A DNA stretch of 64,000 nt from Heterohyrax brucei (GCA_028571685.1 CM053146.1:26943431-27007430), one strand, 5' to 3'. Counted from the first letter of the stretch, positions 1 to 12,400 are shown. Numbers and translations are program-made. The notes: a model not told the origin generated them from the sequence alone.

Positions 1-1754
1 TTGTGATATTTATGTGGTTAATCACAGTAATTGTTTTTCTGATATTGAATCGGCCTTGCATCCCTAGTATGAATCCAACTTGATCATGATGGATTATTTT
101 TTGGATATGTTGTTGTATTCTATTGGCAAGAATTTTGTTGAAGATTTTTGCATCTAGATTCATGAGTGATATCAGTCTGTAGTTCTCCTTTTTCTGTTGG
201 GTCTCTCCCTGGCTTTGGTATCAGGGTTATGCTGGCATCATAGAATGAGTTTGGGAGTACTCCATCCCTTTTTATGTGTAAAATAGTCTCAGTAGTATTG
301 GAGATAACTCTTCTCTAAAAGCTTGGTAGAATTCTGCGGTCAAGCCATCTGGGCTGGGCTTTTTTTGGTTGTCAGTTATTTGATGACTTTTTCAATGTCT
401 TCCTTTGTGATGGATTTATTAAGTTGTTCTGTTTCACCTTGTGATAATTTGGATAGGTGATATGAATCAAGGAATTTGTCCATTTCCTCTAGGTTTTCAA
501 ATTTGTTAGAGTACAGTCTTTCACAGTATTCTGTCATGATATTTTTAATTTCTGTTGGATCTGTTGTGACCATTCCCCTCTTGTTTCTAATTTGGGTTAT
601 TTGTTTCCTTTCCTGTTTTTCTTTAGTAAGTTTAGCCAGTGGTTTATCAATTTTGTTGATCTTTTCAAAAAACCAGCTTTTGGTCTTCTCAAGTTTTTCA
701 ATTGTTTTTCTATGCTCTAATTCACTTAGTTCTTTTCTCATCTTTATGACCTGTTTTCTTCTGTTGCCTGAGGGTTTTCTCTGTTGTTCTCTCTCTACTT
801 GTTCAAGCTGTAGTGTTAGTTCCTTCATGTGGATTATTTCTTCCTTCCAGATGTGTGCATTTATGGAGATAAACAGACCATTGAGCCATCCCATAGGTTC
901 TGGTAGGAAGTCTTTTCATTCTCTTTGGAAACTGTGAATTTCTTTATTTCATCCTTGATTTTTTCTATGACCCATGGTTTTTTGAGCAAGATTTTGTTCA
1001 GTTTCCCAAAATTCCACTTTCTATCTATGTTTTTTCTGCTATTGATTTCGACTTTTATGGCTTTCTGATCTGAGAATATACTTTGCATTAATTCAATGGT
1101 ACGGATTTTGTTGAGCATTGCATTATGTCCTAACACATGGACAATTCTGGGGAATGTTCCATGTGCACTGGAGAAGAAGGAGTAGTTGTATGGTGATGGG
1201 TACAAAGTCCTGTATATATTGATGAGGTTTAATTGATTAATTGTGGCAATGAGGTCTTCTGCACCTTTACTGAGCTTTGTTCTAGACAATATGTCCAGTA
1301 TTGAGAGTGGAGTGTTGAAGTCTCCCACTATTACTGTGGAGTCATCTAATTCTCTTTTGAGTGTAGTCAGTGTTTCTTTGATGTATTTAGGTGCTCTGAT
1401 ATTAGGTGCATAAATATTTAATATAGTTAAGTCTTCATTGTGCACTGAACCTTTCAGCAATAAATAGTGTCCATCTTTGTCCACGATGGTGGATTTCACA
1501 TTAAACTTGATTTTGTCTGAGATTAGAATTGCCACACCTGTTTTTCTTTGTTGATTGTTAGCTTGATATATATTCTTCCACTCTTTAATTTTCACTTTGT
1601 TCCTATCTTTAAGTCTCAAGTGAGTTTCTTGTAGACAACACATGGATGGGTCATGTCTTTTGATCCAATATATCACTCAATGTCTCTTTACTGGAGCATT
1701 TAGTCCATTCACATTCAATGTAATTATAGATGTGTTTGTGTTCACTGCTGCCAT
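1..1754 (-). pseudogene. L1A ORF2 (endonuclease / reverse transcriptase), partial and broken
   Basis: In intact L1 this protein nicks target DNA and reverse-transcribes its own RNA at the nick. The start at 1754 is chosen because ATG is followed by the conserved N-terminal SIITLNVNGLNAPVKRH. A stop follows at once, and the frame then stays open for about 270 residues (861-1676). Endonuclease motifs visible are CLQETHL (catalytic Glu) and GDFNTPLS (Asp/Asn). The C-terminal SDH motif reads SDQ, so the catalytic His is lost. A frame change occurs near 900. The segment from about 376 to 894 is the linker region, and 1-300 is the start of the RT domain ([18 protein letters not shown]). Confidence 0.9.
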
Positions 1755-2174
1755 TGTGATATGTTTACTTTTGTGTTGATGTTGTCTCTGTTGTTTTTAT
1801 TAGTTTATTCTTGGATATACTTTTTTGAGTTGATTTTCCATCTTTTTTAGAGCTGGTTTTGTAGTTGTTGAGACTCCTGTGTTACATTGCTTGATATGGT
1901 ATGTTGCATCTTTGTTGTACTTTACTGCTGCCCCTAAGATCCCCCTTAATAAACTATATATAAACACAATTTTAATTACTATCAGTCTTGTCATCTTCCT
2001 CTCCATCTGGAAGGATTGTAATGACTGTAGCACATCCCTCTTTTTAATATGCTGGCATCATAGTTTTCATGATTATCACTGGATTGATTCTTTCAGTATT
2101 GAAGCTGTGATTGAGTTTGGAACCTTCCCTAACTGAGTAGAATTCTGGATGATGTATCATTCTAAAATATAAAG

Positions 2175-3072
2175 TTATTCATTTTGTTCCTCTAAGCCAA
2201 AGCCAAGAACTTCTTTTATTATCTCTTGTAGTTTTGGATTGGTTTTGACAAAGTCTCTAAGTTTCTGTTTATCTGGGAATGTCTTAATTTCATTTTCATA
2301 TTTGAAAGAAAGTTTTGCAGGATATATAATTCTTGGTTGGAAGTTCTTCTCCTTAAAGGTTTTGAAAGTGTCATGTCATTGTCTCTGTGCCTGCATGGTT
2401 TCTGCTGCGAAATCTGACGAAAGCCTACAGGGTTTTCCTTTAAGAGTTGCTGTTTATGTTTCATTTTGTTAAGCCTGATTATATTATGTCTTCAAGTCTT
2501 TCTTTGGAGATTTATATTGGGTGGCATACAATATGCATCTGGGATATCTATATTCTCTTCCTTCACGATTTCTGGGAAGTTTTCTGTCAGCAGCTAAGCA
2601 ACGATACTCTGTGTTCTCAGGTGTTTCATCCTGTTCAGGGACTCCAAAAATTCAAAGGTTGTTCCTCCTAATAGAGTCCCACATACTTCTCAAAGCTTCT
2701 TCATTTTTCTTCTTTTTTTTTTTTTCTGATTTGTCCTCATAGACACTGGTGTCAGTAGCTCTGTCTTCCAAGTCAGAAATTCTTTTTTCCATTTTTTTCA
2801 TTCTGTTTTCTTGTCTTTGAATGGAAGTTCTGTCTTTGATTTTGTTCTTGATCTGTTGGATCTGTTGGATTTCAGAGTACTAGTGTTCCATCAGATCAAA
2901 CAGCTTGCTTACTTTTTCATTTTGTTGTGCTGCATTTTGTATAAGGTGTAGAAGGGCTATATATATAATCCTTTTGTATTCATCTTGTGATGATTTGTTG
3001 TGTTTGGGAGCCTTCTGAAGCCATGGGTGATTTCTTGTTTGCCACACGCGTCTGTTGCTTTTTGGGTCCCAT
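2175..3072 (-). pseudogene. L1A ORF1 (RNA-binding chaperone), broken
   Basis: ORF1 proteins form coiled-coil trimers that coat L1 RNA. The start at 3072 begins MGPKKQQ and is followed within about 20 residues by the conserved MASEG block. A segment QDEYKRIIYIALLHLIQNAAQQNEKVSKLFDLMEH-like (2880-2990) corresponds to the start of the coiled coil. The C-terminal domain block around PAKLSF and DKQKL is recognisable near 2240-2330. The stop is the TAA read on the minus strand at 2175-2177, after the ELGLEEQNE-like end. Several frameshifts separate these pieces. Confidence 0.85.
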
Positions 3073-3372
3073 GTGAGTAAGTAGAGGCTGGGATAGATAT
3101 AGCGAGGATGGATCGCAGATGTTTTCCTAGGCTGTCTTAAAATGTAAAACAAAGGTGTCTTCAGTCTGTGAGAGCCAGGGCTAGCCAGGAGTGGGAGTCA
3201 GCAATAGAGAGGTGGTTTTTTGTTCAGTGGTATGAAGTCCAAATTAACAGCCCTGTGCGGTGTCCTGGGGCTCACTAGGTGACCAGAAATCTCTGATTTT
3301 CAATTCAGGTCTTGGTTTCCAGAGGGATATAAGGAGATATGTGCTTAGTCCACCATCTTGACTCCACCAGGC
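3073..3372 (-). promoter_or_regulatory. L1A 5' UTR / internal promoter with YY1-like site
   Basis: This is a 300-base leader, much shorter than the leaders of L1C, L1D and L1F here (790-1300 bases), so the middle has been deleted or the subfamily is short. Minus-strand CAAGATGGTG at 3351-3360 lies about 12 bases from the 5' end, the position at which YY1 fixes the start site in human L1. Function here is inferred from that family only. Confidence 0.65.
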
Positions 3373-3788
3373 TAGATCTTGAATTTTTATTTTTTGTATT
3401 ATGATTGAAAGAAAATGTACATTCCCATATAAATTTGCACACTCACCTATATGCAACTTCCACTGTTCTGCCTGCTTGGTGACAGCACACTTTTTCTCTC
3501 TGCTCCATATGTGTCCCATCCTCCCAACAGTCTCCTTTTCCTTCCTTTCCACCCACTCCCCTTCCTCCCTGAGATTTCCACTAAAAGACCACAGTTGGTG
3601 GTCCAGGGGTGTCAGTGTTCCCCTAGGAGCATGGCTCCTGGCCCTGATGCTGTCCCTGCCCATAAATCATAAAGCAGGTCCACTCTTCAGACAGAAATGG
3701 ATTAGACTTGGTGATGCAGAGTTACCATATCTTGGTGGTACTTTATGGTAATATGTGTCTGTAGGATATCATTCTGCTGAGCTCTTAT
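3373..3788 (-). mobile_element. L1B: 5'-truncated L1 3' UTR with twin-priming inversion
   Basis: Bases 3373-3570 are the last ~200 bases of the L1 3' UTR on the minus strand, ending in an A-rich tail at the left. Bases 3571-3788 are the immediately upstream part of the same 3' UTR, but on the plus strand. Compared with the copies at 15987-16358 and 19930-20330, the two pieces are adjacent in the element with almost nothing missing. The inverted-5'/direct-3' arrangement is the signature of twin priming during L1 integration. The right end interrupts an RTE element. Confidence 0.88.
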
Positions 3789-4412
3789 TGAAATATTCTT
3801 TTTGATAATGAATGTAATGCCATTTCTCTTCAAGTGGTCATTCCTGGCATAGTAGACCATGAATACCCCCATTCAAATAACCAATAGTAGTCTATTGGAG
3901 CCTGACCTCACTAGTGCCTGGGATATTGATGTTCATGTGTTTCATTTCCGTTTTCATGATTTCCAATTTCCCTAGATCCATACTTTGTGCATCCCAAGTT
4001 CCAATTATTAATGGATGTTTGCAGCTGTTTCTTCTCATTTTGGGTCATGCCACATCTGCAAATGAAGGTCCTGAAACTTTTATTCCATCCATTTCATTAA
4101 CGTTGACTCTACTTTGAGGAGCCAACTCTCCCCAATCTGTCTTTAGTGTACCTTCTTACCCGGGGGGGAGGGGAGGGCTCATCTTCTGACATGGCATAAG
4201 ACAATGTTCTGCTACTATTTATAAGATTTTTGCTGGATAATTCTTTTTAGAAGTAGACTTCTGGGTCCTTTTCCTAGTCCATCTTAGTCAGGAAGTTCAG
4301 CTGAAACCCATCCACATGGGTGACACTGGTTGTATCTGAATACCAGTGGCATAGCTTCTAGCATCACAGAAACATTCAAGCCCCCTAGTACTACAAATTG
4401 ACAGTCATGTGG
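3789..4412 (-). mobile_element. RTE (BovB-like) LINE, 5' end
   Basis: On the minus strand this matches the 5' region of the RTE copies at 28956 and 53926. It has the same opening (around 4412), the ATGCTGGAAGCTATGCCACC-like block, and the start of the endonuclease ORF (KMRRNSCKHPLIIGTWDA-like at about 3930-4050). It stops at 3789 where L1B begins, so L1B probably landed in it and the rest lies off-window beyond L1A. A G-run (4162-4178) interrupts it. Confidence 0.82.
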
Positions 4413-4538
4413 GGGAACTCATGTGTATGTCTCTGAAAATAAGTAAGAAAATGGTAGCTTGTCTTTGAACCCTGGATGCAGAAGTGAAGAACAGGAACAG
4501 AAATAGGACTGTCAGTACATTACAGAAGTTCTATCCCA

Positions 4539-4705
4539 GCCTGAAAACCAAACTCACTGCTGTTGAGTTGATTTCAACTAATGACTACAAGACACAGTAG
4601 AACTGTCCCATGGAGTTTCCAGGGAATGCCTGGTAGATTTGAGCTGCTTAAGTTTTTTGGTGAACAGTTATATATCTTAACCACTGTACCACTACGGTTT
4701 CAATC
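4539..4705 (-). mobile_element. AfroSINE
   Basis: The order on the plus strand is 3' tail (CTGCTGTTGAGTTGATTTC), then AGTAGAACTGTCCCATGGAGTTTCC, then the tRNA-like head ending TTAACCACTGTACCACTACGG. This marks a full-length minus-strand copy, moderately diverged. Confidence 0.88.
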
Positions 4706-5079
4706 CCAGCTTGTGGAACCTGTAAGTATTCTGGGTGAAGGTTCTAACCCTTATCTCTAATCTGCTTATAGGTGGCACAGGTGACTGTTATCAAGCTGAA
4801 AATACAAATGTGTGCTTATTCAACTGATAAGATAAAAGGCCAAATTTTAACAGCATGTTTTATATTTGCATCTTTGGGTAATTAACCTCTTAATGAAGTT
4901 CTTATTGTGGATTTGCTCTTCATGTAAGCTGATCCCATCATTGACTATCATGGGAGGCTTGGAAAAGGTGCTGTAAAACTCTTCCTGGTTGTCAGTTTTA
5001 CTTCAGACTAGTTTTCTTGCTCACTGAGTTTCTTTCTCTTCTGTGCTAACCCTCTACTTGAACAAACATGCTGTCACTC
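4706..5079. other. Unassigned sequence
   Basis: AT-rich and non-repetitive by eye. No open frame or repeat recognised. Confidence 0.5.
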
Positions 5080-5505
5080 TCCAGGGAATAGTCCTTCTGG
5101 ATGCCAAGTCCAGCCAAGTGCCATGTGTTCAAAATATGTGAGGTAAAGTCTCACCATCCACAATTCTAAGAGGTCTTCTAGATGTACTTCATGTAGGACA
5201 GATTTGTTCATTCTTCTGGCAGTCATTGAAATTTTCAATATTCTTCACCCACATCACAATTCAAATGTGTCTGTTCTTCAGTCTTCCTTAGACACTGCCC
5301 AGCTTTTGCATGCATACAAGGTGATTGAAAATATCTTAGCTTGGGTCAGGGTCACATTAGTCCTTAAAGTGTCATATTTGCTTTTTAACACTTTAAAGAT
5401 TCTTCTGCAGCACGGTTGCACATTGTTACATTGAGTTAGCAAAAAAAGGAAGAACTTCACCAAGATGGATTGACACAGTGTCTGCAACAAAGGGCAAAGT
5501 TTGGG
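5080..5505 (+). mobile_element. RTE 3' region with 5' inversion
   Basis: Bases 5080-5417 are the C-terminal part of the RTE ORF read on the minus strand (NILVKFFL... AKIFSITLYACKSW; the conserved IYACESW-like block). Bases 5418-5505 are the next downstream stretch on the plus strand (GGAAGAACTTCACCAAGATGG then GACACAGTGTCTGCAACAA). In intact copies these pieces are neighbours, so this is a plus-strand insertion whose 5' part was inverted, the same architecture as L1B. The extreme 3' tail is missing after 5505. Confidence 0.78.
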
Positions 5506-5509
5506 AGGT

Positions 5510-5612
5510 TGTGTAACATAACAAAAGACAACCCATTCCTAAATAAGTTTATACCCACCAGATATAAATATACACATTTTGGGGGGACAAAATTCAATCC
5601 ATATCAGTTAAC
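5510..5612 (-). repeat. Possible MaLR-like LTR end
   Basis: CACATTTTGGGGGGACAAAATTCAATCC-like sequence (5571-5605) matches the outer end of the LTR-like repeat at 29829-30360, which ends CTGGGGGAGACACAATTCAG. Only the terminal ~100 bases are seen. Confidence 0.4.
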
Positions 5613-6840
5613 TACATGTGAACTGAAGTTGTAATTATCAACCAGCACCTTCAGATACATGCCTCTGCTACTCCCCACTATCCAGCTCTGGACTTCCCAT
5701 GAAATGGGCATAAATGAATATACACTGAAGTGATTGCTACTGAGAGAATCAAATTTGAATCTCACTTTTAACCTATATAATTTTGAATAAAGAATTTCAA
5801 TTACATGAGTCCCACTCTTTTCATCTTAAAATAAGTGCAATAATAAAATTTCTCTTGATTTTTAAGATTCTAAAAATGAATAACAAACAGGTAATATTAG
5901 TCTTAAAAGTAACATATACTGGTAAGATATTACTTACTATGATCATGCTAATGTTAAATTTTGATTGTTCTTTTGACCATGCAGTAATACACCCATGTTA
6001 TTTTTAATATATCAAATCAAATTTCATCAGAAAAGGTAGCCATATAGTAAATCAGTGTTTTCCTGCTACTTTATTTTTCCATCACTGGCACTAGCTCTCA
6101 TCTCCTTTTGTAGTCATCATCCTTAATGTTTTACTATTTAGATTTGTGGCCCTGTTTTTTAAGGTAAGGGTAAAATTAAAATACACCGCTGTTCATTAAA
6201 ACATTCAAACAGACTTAAAAGACTGGCAGGAGATTGACTTCTTTTTCTGTAAGAAAAATATAACAATGAACTGAATTGCATTACTATCCAATGCCTCTCA
6301 GCGTCTCACACACTGCCTATGGAATGGTCAGTGATACTAATCTCTCTGAGAAATGCGTCTTACAAAGGACTCTGGTAGAGGAGACTGAATTTCATTTTTC
6401 TAGGCTAAAGGAGGGTGTAGCTTTTTGCCTATTTAAACTGAAACATTTGCATTTCAATTGACATTATTCATTTCAGTTTTAGGTTTCTCAACAACCACTT
6501 TTACAGGAAAATGACTCCTTAACTGGATTCTCTTGTTCTTAAATTTACTTACCAGTCAAGAGGATACTCAGGAAAACAGCATTAGAAGTGATTATTTGAT
6601 TGTTTTAGGCTGTTTTAGGCTGATACAAAGAAAATCATGAGTGCACGTGGTATTGAACTACAGTCATCTCTTCAAATAATAAACTGATAGGTAGTTTCTA
6701 ACTAAGAGACTCACTAAAGCACTGACTTACTTCCCCTCTTCTTCCTCTGAATTCACTTACAGGAGAAACAAGGAAATTGTCAGAAACAAGCTAACTTTGA
6801 AGACTCTTCTCAAAAGCTAAACATTACAAACCATCCAGTG
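5613..6840. other. Unassigned, probably unique sequence
   Basis: A 1.2-kb AT-rich stretch. I see no repeat family, no coding frame longer than about 75 codons, and no conserved motif I can name. It forms the left flank of the L1C/L1D block. Confidence 0.5.
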
Positions 6841-8146
6841 GATGCAAGGACAAGATGTCAGACTTGAAAAATGTCTCCTCGATTCCCTCTGAGAACTAAG
6901 ACCTGGAATGATAATTGAAGGCAACAGTGTGGACATCCTGAGAATCCTAGAATCTGATGTAGGGTTGCCAGATTGGAATAGGTGCCATAAGGGGAAACTA
7001 CCTTTCTTGAAGATGCGGCAGCAGCATGCTGAGTTCTGCTTCCGCTGACACGTCGTTTGGGAGGACTTCAGATACTGACACCTTCTTTGTTATCCGGGAA
7101 GTGGGAACGGGGCATGAGCTCGCTAATATGCTGAACTGCAGTGCTTAAGTAAACAGCATATAGTGCAGCAGAGAGATTATGCTTGGTACAGCCACTCTTG
7201 AGAACCCAGCTGCTGACTAAGGACACCAGTGCCCCTCCACCCTCAATTCTATGAGCTGCACCATAGATTATGCTGACTCACAGCGGGAATGGAAGCTCAG
7301 GTGGGAAGCCATCATAGTCAGCTGAAAGTTGGAGTCAGCCATGCTGGAGGTCTCAGCTGGGAGTAATTCTCATGCTGAGAAGCAGTCCCTGTCTGGATAG
7401 TGCTTCTCCAGTAGAAGAGCTGTGGTTAAGAGGATTGTGCCTAGAGTTATATGTGGGGCCTGGCAGATAATGGCAGCAAGGCCCTAACATGTCCTTTCTT
7501 TGAACCATGTCATAGCATCAGGGGACAGCTTATGAGGTGCTTTCATTGTCAGCTGGAAGGTGGGACCTGCCACCTACCTGAGAGCCTGACTGATATTGGC
7601 AGCTAATGGACAGCTTCTTTCTTAGAAATAAATCACCTTTTTAAAATAAGGCCACCTAGAGAATTGATTGCTGAGTGGGGAGGCAGCATCTCCACCACCC
7701 TTCACTGATCCATATCATAGCATCTGCTGACAGCCCACAAGTGACTCCATAAGTAGGGTGCTGCCTTTTCAAGCCAAGAGGTGCAGCCTGACACCCCTGA
7801 GGGCCCAGCTGCTTTTCATGGATGCTGCATAGCAGCATTCTCAGCTAATAAGCAGGTTTTAAACAAAGCACATGTATAGAGCACAGCAGTCCCATGCAGC
7901 CAAGTGGGGTGGCATCTTTCTCTCCTTCAATCCCCGAGCTACATCATAAACTCAGCTGGTATAACAACAGAGTCACCACAAGTAGCGTCCACATTTAGCA
8001 GCCAGGAGGTGGGACCTGTCACCCCAGAGAGTCTACTGAGGGGTGGTCACTAGAGAACACAAAGGCAAGTAGTACCCTTTTCTGCTATTAGAACTATGCT
8101 TTCAGCACTTTTTGGGGTAACACCAGAGAAACTTAATAACATCTTG
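6841..8146 (+). promoter_or_regulatory. L1C 5' UTR with degenerate tandem modules
   Basis: This 1.3-kb leader is the longest in the window. CAAGATGTC at 6851-6859 is the YY1-like position. Between about 7200 and 8070 related blocks recur: CATAGCATC followed by GACAGC at 7512 and 7723, and an AGGTGGGACCTG(C/T)CACC block at 7557 and 8008 with a related AGAGGTGCAGCCTGACACC block near 7780. Each block is followed by a GAGAG/GAGGG-CC(A)GC... segment. This suggests three to four decayed copies of a ~210-250-base monomer, comparable in logic to mouse L1 monomers. Confidence 0.6.
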
Positions 8147-9030
8147 ATGGTGTGAAGACAACAATTAACAGCTAGTCATTTAAAGAAGTGGTCCACTGTG
8201 GCTCCAGAAAACTCCCAAGACAAAGAATCAGATAAAAAAGGATTTCTGAAATTATTGGAAGTTGAGTACAAAAGAATTATGTATTGAGTCCTCCTAGAGA
8301 TTAAACAAAATAAAAAATTAAGTAAGCTATTTGAACTGATGGAAGATCAATGATCTGAAATCCAGCAGATCAATAATAAAGTTACAGAATTAGACAATTC
8401 AATCCAAAGCTAAAAGAACAGGAGGAGATGGAAGCCAGATTTAATGAGCTTGAAGACAGAGCAACTGACACCAGCATTTATGCTAAGAAATCAGAAAAAT
8501 GATGGGACTCTATTAAAAGGAATAATTTATGAATAATTGGAGTTCCTGAACAGGAAGAGATAACCGAAAATACAGAGAGTACTGTTATAGAGTTGCTGAC
8601 AGAAAAGTTCTCTGGAATTATGAAACAAAACAACATAGCTATCCAAGATGCTTTTCAAATGCCAGAGAAACTACACACCAAAAGAAAGACATCAAGATGT
8701 ATTATAATCAAGCTTAATAAAATGAAACATAAAGAGATGCACTTAAAGGCACTGAGGCTTAAAGCAAAGCTAACATACAAAAGGAAGCTCTGTAGGCTTT
8801 CATTTGACTTCTCAGCAGAAATCATGGTGACAAGAAAGCAGTAGGATGACACATTCAAGGACTTGAAGGAAAAAAACTTCCAACTAAGAATTATATATTC
8901 TATAAAATTGTCTCTCAAATATGGTAAAATGAAGACATCTACAGATTAACAGAAGCTTATAGACTTTATAAGAACCAAACCAAAACTACAATAAATACTG
9001 AAAGCAGCTCTGTATTTAGCAAAACACAAC
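8147..9030 (+). pseudogene. L1C ORF1, broken
   Basis: The start is placed at the ATG at 8147, aligned with MPKRQQ/MMSKKQ in L1F and L1D. The internal conserved MASEG methionine has become GTG (near 8194). The coiled-coil segment EVEYKRIMY*VLLEIKQNKKLSKLFELMED is interrupted by a stop. An open piece at 8593-8844 (MLTEKFSGIMKQNNIAIQDAFQMPE...) covers the RRM-like centre. The C-terminal domain follows in another frame, with YGKMKTSTD* where intact copies read DKQKLRDF. Confidence 0.85.
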
Positions 9031-9464
9031 AAGTGTATACTTAAGTGGCAACGTGGGTCACAAAATCCAGAAGTATACCCAGGGAGATCACAAAGCTCAA
9101 TCAAAGTTATAATATTAAAAAGAGTGAACCAGTGATTGTAACACGAGAACTAGGATACCATCACACTAAGAAGAGGGATACATTACATTGGGTATAACAC
9201 TTTCAGATACAGAGGAAATGGAAAAGGTATCCAGAAGTTAAAGTTTGGCTTAAACATAGAATATCAAGAGGGATCATCGAGATAGCAGCAAAGCAAAATA
9301 ACAATGTTGACATATCAAAACAAGAAACATATTACAGGAGTCTCAGCAAACAAAAACCAACACTGAAAAAAATGAAGTCAACCCATAAAGAAGAATAACC
9401 CAGAACAGAATATTATGAGAAACAAACAAACCAAAGTCAACAAAACAAAAATAAAGGCATCAAA

Positions 9465-12400
9465 ATGACAGCACTAAACATGTACCTTTCAATAATCACA
9501 CTGAATGCAAATGGAATGGATGCTCCAATAAAGACACAGAGATTGACATCCCAGATCAAAAGATGTGATCTGTCTATATGCTGCTTACAAGAAACACACC
9601 TAGACTCAAAGACATGAACAAACTGAAAATCAAAGGATGGAAGAACACACGCCAAGTTAACAACATACAAAGAAGAGCAGGAGTGGCAATACTAATCTCA
9701 GATAAAATAGATTTTAATTTAAGACCCATCATTATGGACAAGGATGGTTGCTATTTACTACTGAAATGTTCAATACTTAAGCAGGACATAACGACATTAA
9801 ATACCTGTGTACCCGATACCAGAGCATCTAAATATATAGAATAAATGTGGAAAACGTTGAAAAATGAGATTAATCACTCCACAATAACAGTAGGAGACTT
9901 CAACATTCCACTTTCAGTAATGGACAGATCATCCAGAAAAAAAGCTCAATAAAGATAAAAAATCTTACTGTGACTATCAACCAACTAGACCTCATCATCA
10001 TATACAGAACTTTCACCCAACAACAAATAACTACACCTTATTTTCCAATACACATGGAACAACCCAAAACAGATCACATATTAGGACATAAAGCAAGTCT
10101 CAACAAAAATCAAATCCATGGAATTAATATAAAGCATTTTCTCAGACATAGAACCACAAAAACTGAAATCAATAGAAGAAAACACATAGGTAGAAATCTG
10201 ATAGCAAGGCAACTGAACAACCACTTGCTTGAAAATCCATGGGTTGTAGGAGAAATCAAGGACACAATAAAGAAATTATGGAAACAAATAATAAAGAAAA
10301 CACAACCTACAAAATTTATAGGACACAGCAAAAGCAGTGCTCAGAAGTCAATTTATCTCTATAAATGCACACATCCAGGATGAAGAAAGGTCCAAAACCA
10401 AAGACTTAACCCTACATACAACTTGAACAAGTAGAAAGACAGCAAAAAAGGAAGCCCTCAGGGACCAGAAGAAAACAGAGAATAAAGATTAGAACAGAAC
10501 TAAATGAATTAAAGAATAGAAGAACAATTGAAAAAAATTAACAAAACCAAAAGCCAGTTCTTTGAAAAGATCAGTAAAATTGAACAACCACTGGCTAAAC
10601 TTGCTAAAGAAAAACAGAAGAGGAAACAAATTGCCAAAATAAAAAATCAGATGGGAGATGTCATAAAACACTCCACCAAAATTAAAAGTATCATAACAAA
10701 ATACTTCAAAAGACTGTACTCTAACAGATTTGAAAACCTAGAGGAAACAGAGAAACAATCTTCTAGATTCATTATCACCTACCAAAATTATCACAAAGAG
10801 AAGTTGAACAACTTAATAAATTCATCACAAAACAAGAGATTGAAAAAGCAATAAAAAAAACTACCAACCAAAAAAAATCCTGGCTCAGATGTTTTCACTG
10901 GAGAATTCTGCCAAACTGTTAGAGAGGAGTTAATTCCAACGCTACATAGGCTATTTCACAGCATAGAAAAGGGCATAATGCTTCTTGGTTCAGTCTATGA
11001 AGACAGTATAACCCTGATACCAAAGCCAGGGAATGATTGCACAAAGAAAGAAAATTACAATGTCAAAACACAAAAATTTTCAGCAAAATCTTAGCCAATA
11101 GAATTCAACAACATACCAAAATAATTCATCATGATCAAGGTGGATTCATAGCTGGAATGCAAGGCTGATTCCACATAAGAAAAACAATTAATGTGATCAA
11201 ACACATAAATAACATAAAGGAGAAGACTCCCCTGATTTAGACAACCGATGCAGAAAAAGCATTTGACAAAGTCCAACACCCATTCATGTTAAAAAAAATC
11301 TCAGCAAAATAAGAATAGAGGGGAAATTCTTCAATGCAATAAGGGGCATCTATGCAAAGCCAACCACCTACATCATCCTGAATGGAGAAAGATTTAAAGA
11401 ATTCTCCCTGAGAACCAGAAATAATCAAGGATGACCACTGTCACCATTTCTATTCAACATTCTTCTAGAAGTCCTGGCCACAGAATTAGACAAGACAGAG
11501 AAAAAGCATCTGCATCAGCAAAGAAGAAGTAAAAATCTCCCTATTTGCAGATGATTTGATCATATACACAGAGAATCTTAAAGAATCTATAAGAAAACTC
11601 CTGGAACTAATAGAAGAGTTCAACAAAGTATCAGGATATAAGATAAACATAAGTAAATTGGTAGGATTCCTTTACACCAACAAAGAGAACATCAAAGAGA
11701 AAATCTCCAAATAAGTACCATTTGTTACAGCTCTCAAGAAGATGAAATTCCTAGTAATTAATCTAACCAGAGAAACAAGAGACGTATACTGAATTACAAG
11801 AACTAACTGCAAGAAACCAAAAGAGACTAAATGGAGAAGCCTACCCTGCTTATGGATAGGAAGAGACAACACTGTGAAAATGTCTATTTTACCCAAAGTG
11901 ATTTACACATACAGTGCAATCCCAATACAAATTCCAGGGTTATTTTTTAAAGAGATAGAGAAACAAAATACCAACTTTGTTTGGAAAGGGAAGAAACCCC
12001 AGATAAATAAAGCACTACTGAAGCAGAGGAATATAGTGGGAGGACTGATGTTACCCAACCTTAGAACCTGTTAGACTGCCACAGTAATCAAAACAGCCTG
12101 GTACTGGCATGAAACAAGACATTTAATTCAATGCAACAAAACTGAGACCCCAGAGACATCAGCATCCTCTGATGAACCATTGATATTCCACAGAGGCCCA
12201 AAGGTCATAAACTGGTGTTAAAATAGTCTCTTTAACAAATGGTGTTAACAAAATTGGATAGCCATTTTCAAAAAACTGACACAGGACCCCTATCTCACAC
12301 CTTACTTAAACAAAAAAACAACAACAAAAAAAATGGATCAAAGCCTTAAATATCAAGTGTAAAATGATAAAGATCATGCAAAAAAATAGGGTTAACAATG

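Larger units (their letters stand above)
1..3372 (-). mobile_element. L1A: LINE-1 with intact 5' end, 3' part off the left edge
   Basis: On the minus strand this reads as a 5' UTR, ORF1, inter-ORF spacer, and ORF2 through the endonuclease into the reverse transcriptase. It leaves the window at position 1, so the 3' half is not visible. The 5' end at about 3372 carries the same GGTGGAGTCAAGATGG start as the other L1 copies here. It directly abuts the A-rich 3' end of another L1 (3373). Stops and frameshifts occur in both ORFs, so it is a dead copy. Confidence 0.93.

Noticed and set aside
5100..5125. Sixth member of the short SINE-tail insertion class
   Set aside because: Only ~19 bases match and the flanking repeat is just ATG, so it is mentioned as possible but not called as a feature.
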